This document shows positions 6,902-7,300 of a stretch of 7,300 bases of DNA, one piece after another (the first letter of the stretch is position 1; the number at the start of each line of letters is the position of its first letter). Source of the DNA: Euryarchaeota archaeon UBA82 (GTDB lineage: Archaea > Thermoplasmatota > Poseidoniia > Poseidoniales > Poseidoniaceae). The notes beneath the pieces are model-generated. The model was not told the DNA's origin and made no database searches. It saw only the letters and a program-made list of their open reading frames with translations. The stretch spans positions 1 to 7,300 of the forward strand of contig DAKQ01000128.1 of NCBI GenBank assembly GCA_002496635.1, given 5' to 3'. Position numbers and translations under genes: made by a program.

Positions 6902-7300
6902 ATGGCTGATGATGCACGACTTGAGCGACTTCAAGGGATGTTGAGGCAACGAGGGATTTTACTTCCAGCTTTCGACCTTTATGGAGGAGCAAAGGGTTTG
7001 TACGATTTCGGCCCTGTTGGCGGTCGCTTACGTTCAAAAATTAATCAGGCCTGGCTAAATCACTGGATTAGTTTAGGTAATGTTGTAGAAATTTCTTCTC
7101 CAACAGTGACTCCATACGAAGTGCTTGAAGCAAGTGGTCACGTCGGAGAATTTTCTGACTTCATGACTCAATGTGGAGAATGTGGTGAGGCAAGTCGTGC
7201 TGATACGTTATTAGAATCTCATCATCCAAATCCCGATTCATTGAATCTTGGTGATCTACAAACATTACTCGATGAGGTCTCGCCAAAATGTCCCGCATGT
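6902..7300 (+). CDS. glyS: Glycyl-tRNA synthetase, archaeal/eukaryotic alpha2 type, N-terminal part (partial)
   Basis: Class II aminoacyl-tRNA synthetase that charges tRNA-Gly with glycine in the cytoplasm. The 133 residues seen carry family hallmarks: the RQRGILLPAFDLYGG segment (16-29), LYDFGPVGGRLR (33-44), a motif 1-like region with SSPTVTP (65-71), and EASGHVGEFSD (76-86), where homologues read ASGH followed by F-D. Four cysteines form a CxxC...CxxC set (91, 94, 130, 133), the zinc-binding insertion of this type. The catalytic motifs 2 and 3 and the anticodon-binding domain lie beyond the right edge; complete homologues are roughly 500-600 aa. The ATG at 6902 gives a normal short lead-in before the first conserved segment. 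An in-frame ATG at 6869 would add 11 residues. The gene is divergent from the helicase. The symbol follows the common archaeal name; glyQS is also used for this type. Confidence 0.95.
   Translation, partial: MADDARLERLQGMLRQRGILLPAFDLYGGAKGLYDFGPVGGRLRSKINQAWLNHWISLGNVVEISSPTVTPYEVLEASGHVGEFSDFMTQCGECGEASRADTLLESHHPNPDSLNLGDLQTLLDEVSPKCPAC

Noticed and set aside
1..7300. Defence island, prophage, insertion sequence or CRISPR array
   Set aside because: No transposase, integrase, terminal inverted repeats, target duplications or spaced direct repeats were seen. The neighbours are a housekeeping synthetase and a surface protein.

Overview
The window is moderately AT-rich and densely coded. It most resembles a planktonic marine euryarchaeon, with Marine Group II (Poseidoniales) as my best guess. 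Three things support this: an archaeal/eukaryotic-style glycyl-tRNA synthetase with a CxxC...CxxC insertion, a GGTGA ribosome binding site with archaeal-type spacing, and a secreted, acidic lectin/LamG protein of the kind abundant in marine archaea. No marker gene such as 16S is present, so the assignment is an inference.

Layout: positions 1-1352 (minus strand) hold the N-terminal part of a secreted protein with a signal peptide, a C-type lectin domain, a concanavalin/LamG-like domain and the start of a further acidic beta-rich region. The gene runs off the left edge. A short gap (about 1353-1462) separates it from the dominant feature, a 1760-codon gene on the minus strand (1463-6745). This encodes a very large Lhr-type superfamily 2 helicase with all classical helicase motifs and a long C-terminal extension. 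A 156-base divergent intergenic region (6746-6901) follows. The first 133 codons of glycyl-tRNA synthetase are then read on the plus strand off the right edge.

The three genes do not form an obvious pathway. The helicase is a nucleic-acid repair or remodelling enzyme, the synthetase is a translation housekeeping gene that shares only the promoter region with it, and the lectin protein belongs to the cell surface or secretome. No mobile element, CRISPR array, RNA gene or phage gene was seen. The points most worth a second look are the bacterial-style full-length Lhr architecture in an archaeal-looking context, the cysteine-free C-type lectin module, and small regulatory possibilities in the divergent promoter. 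I do not see evidence of a new multi-gene system here.
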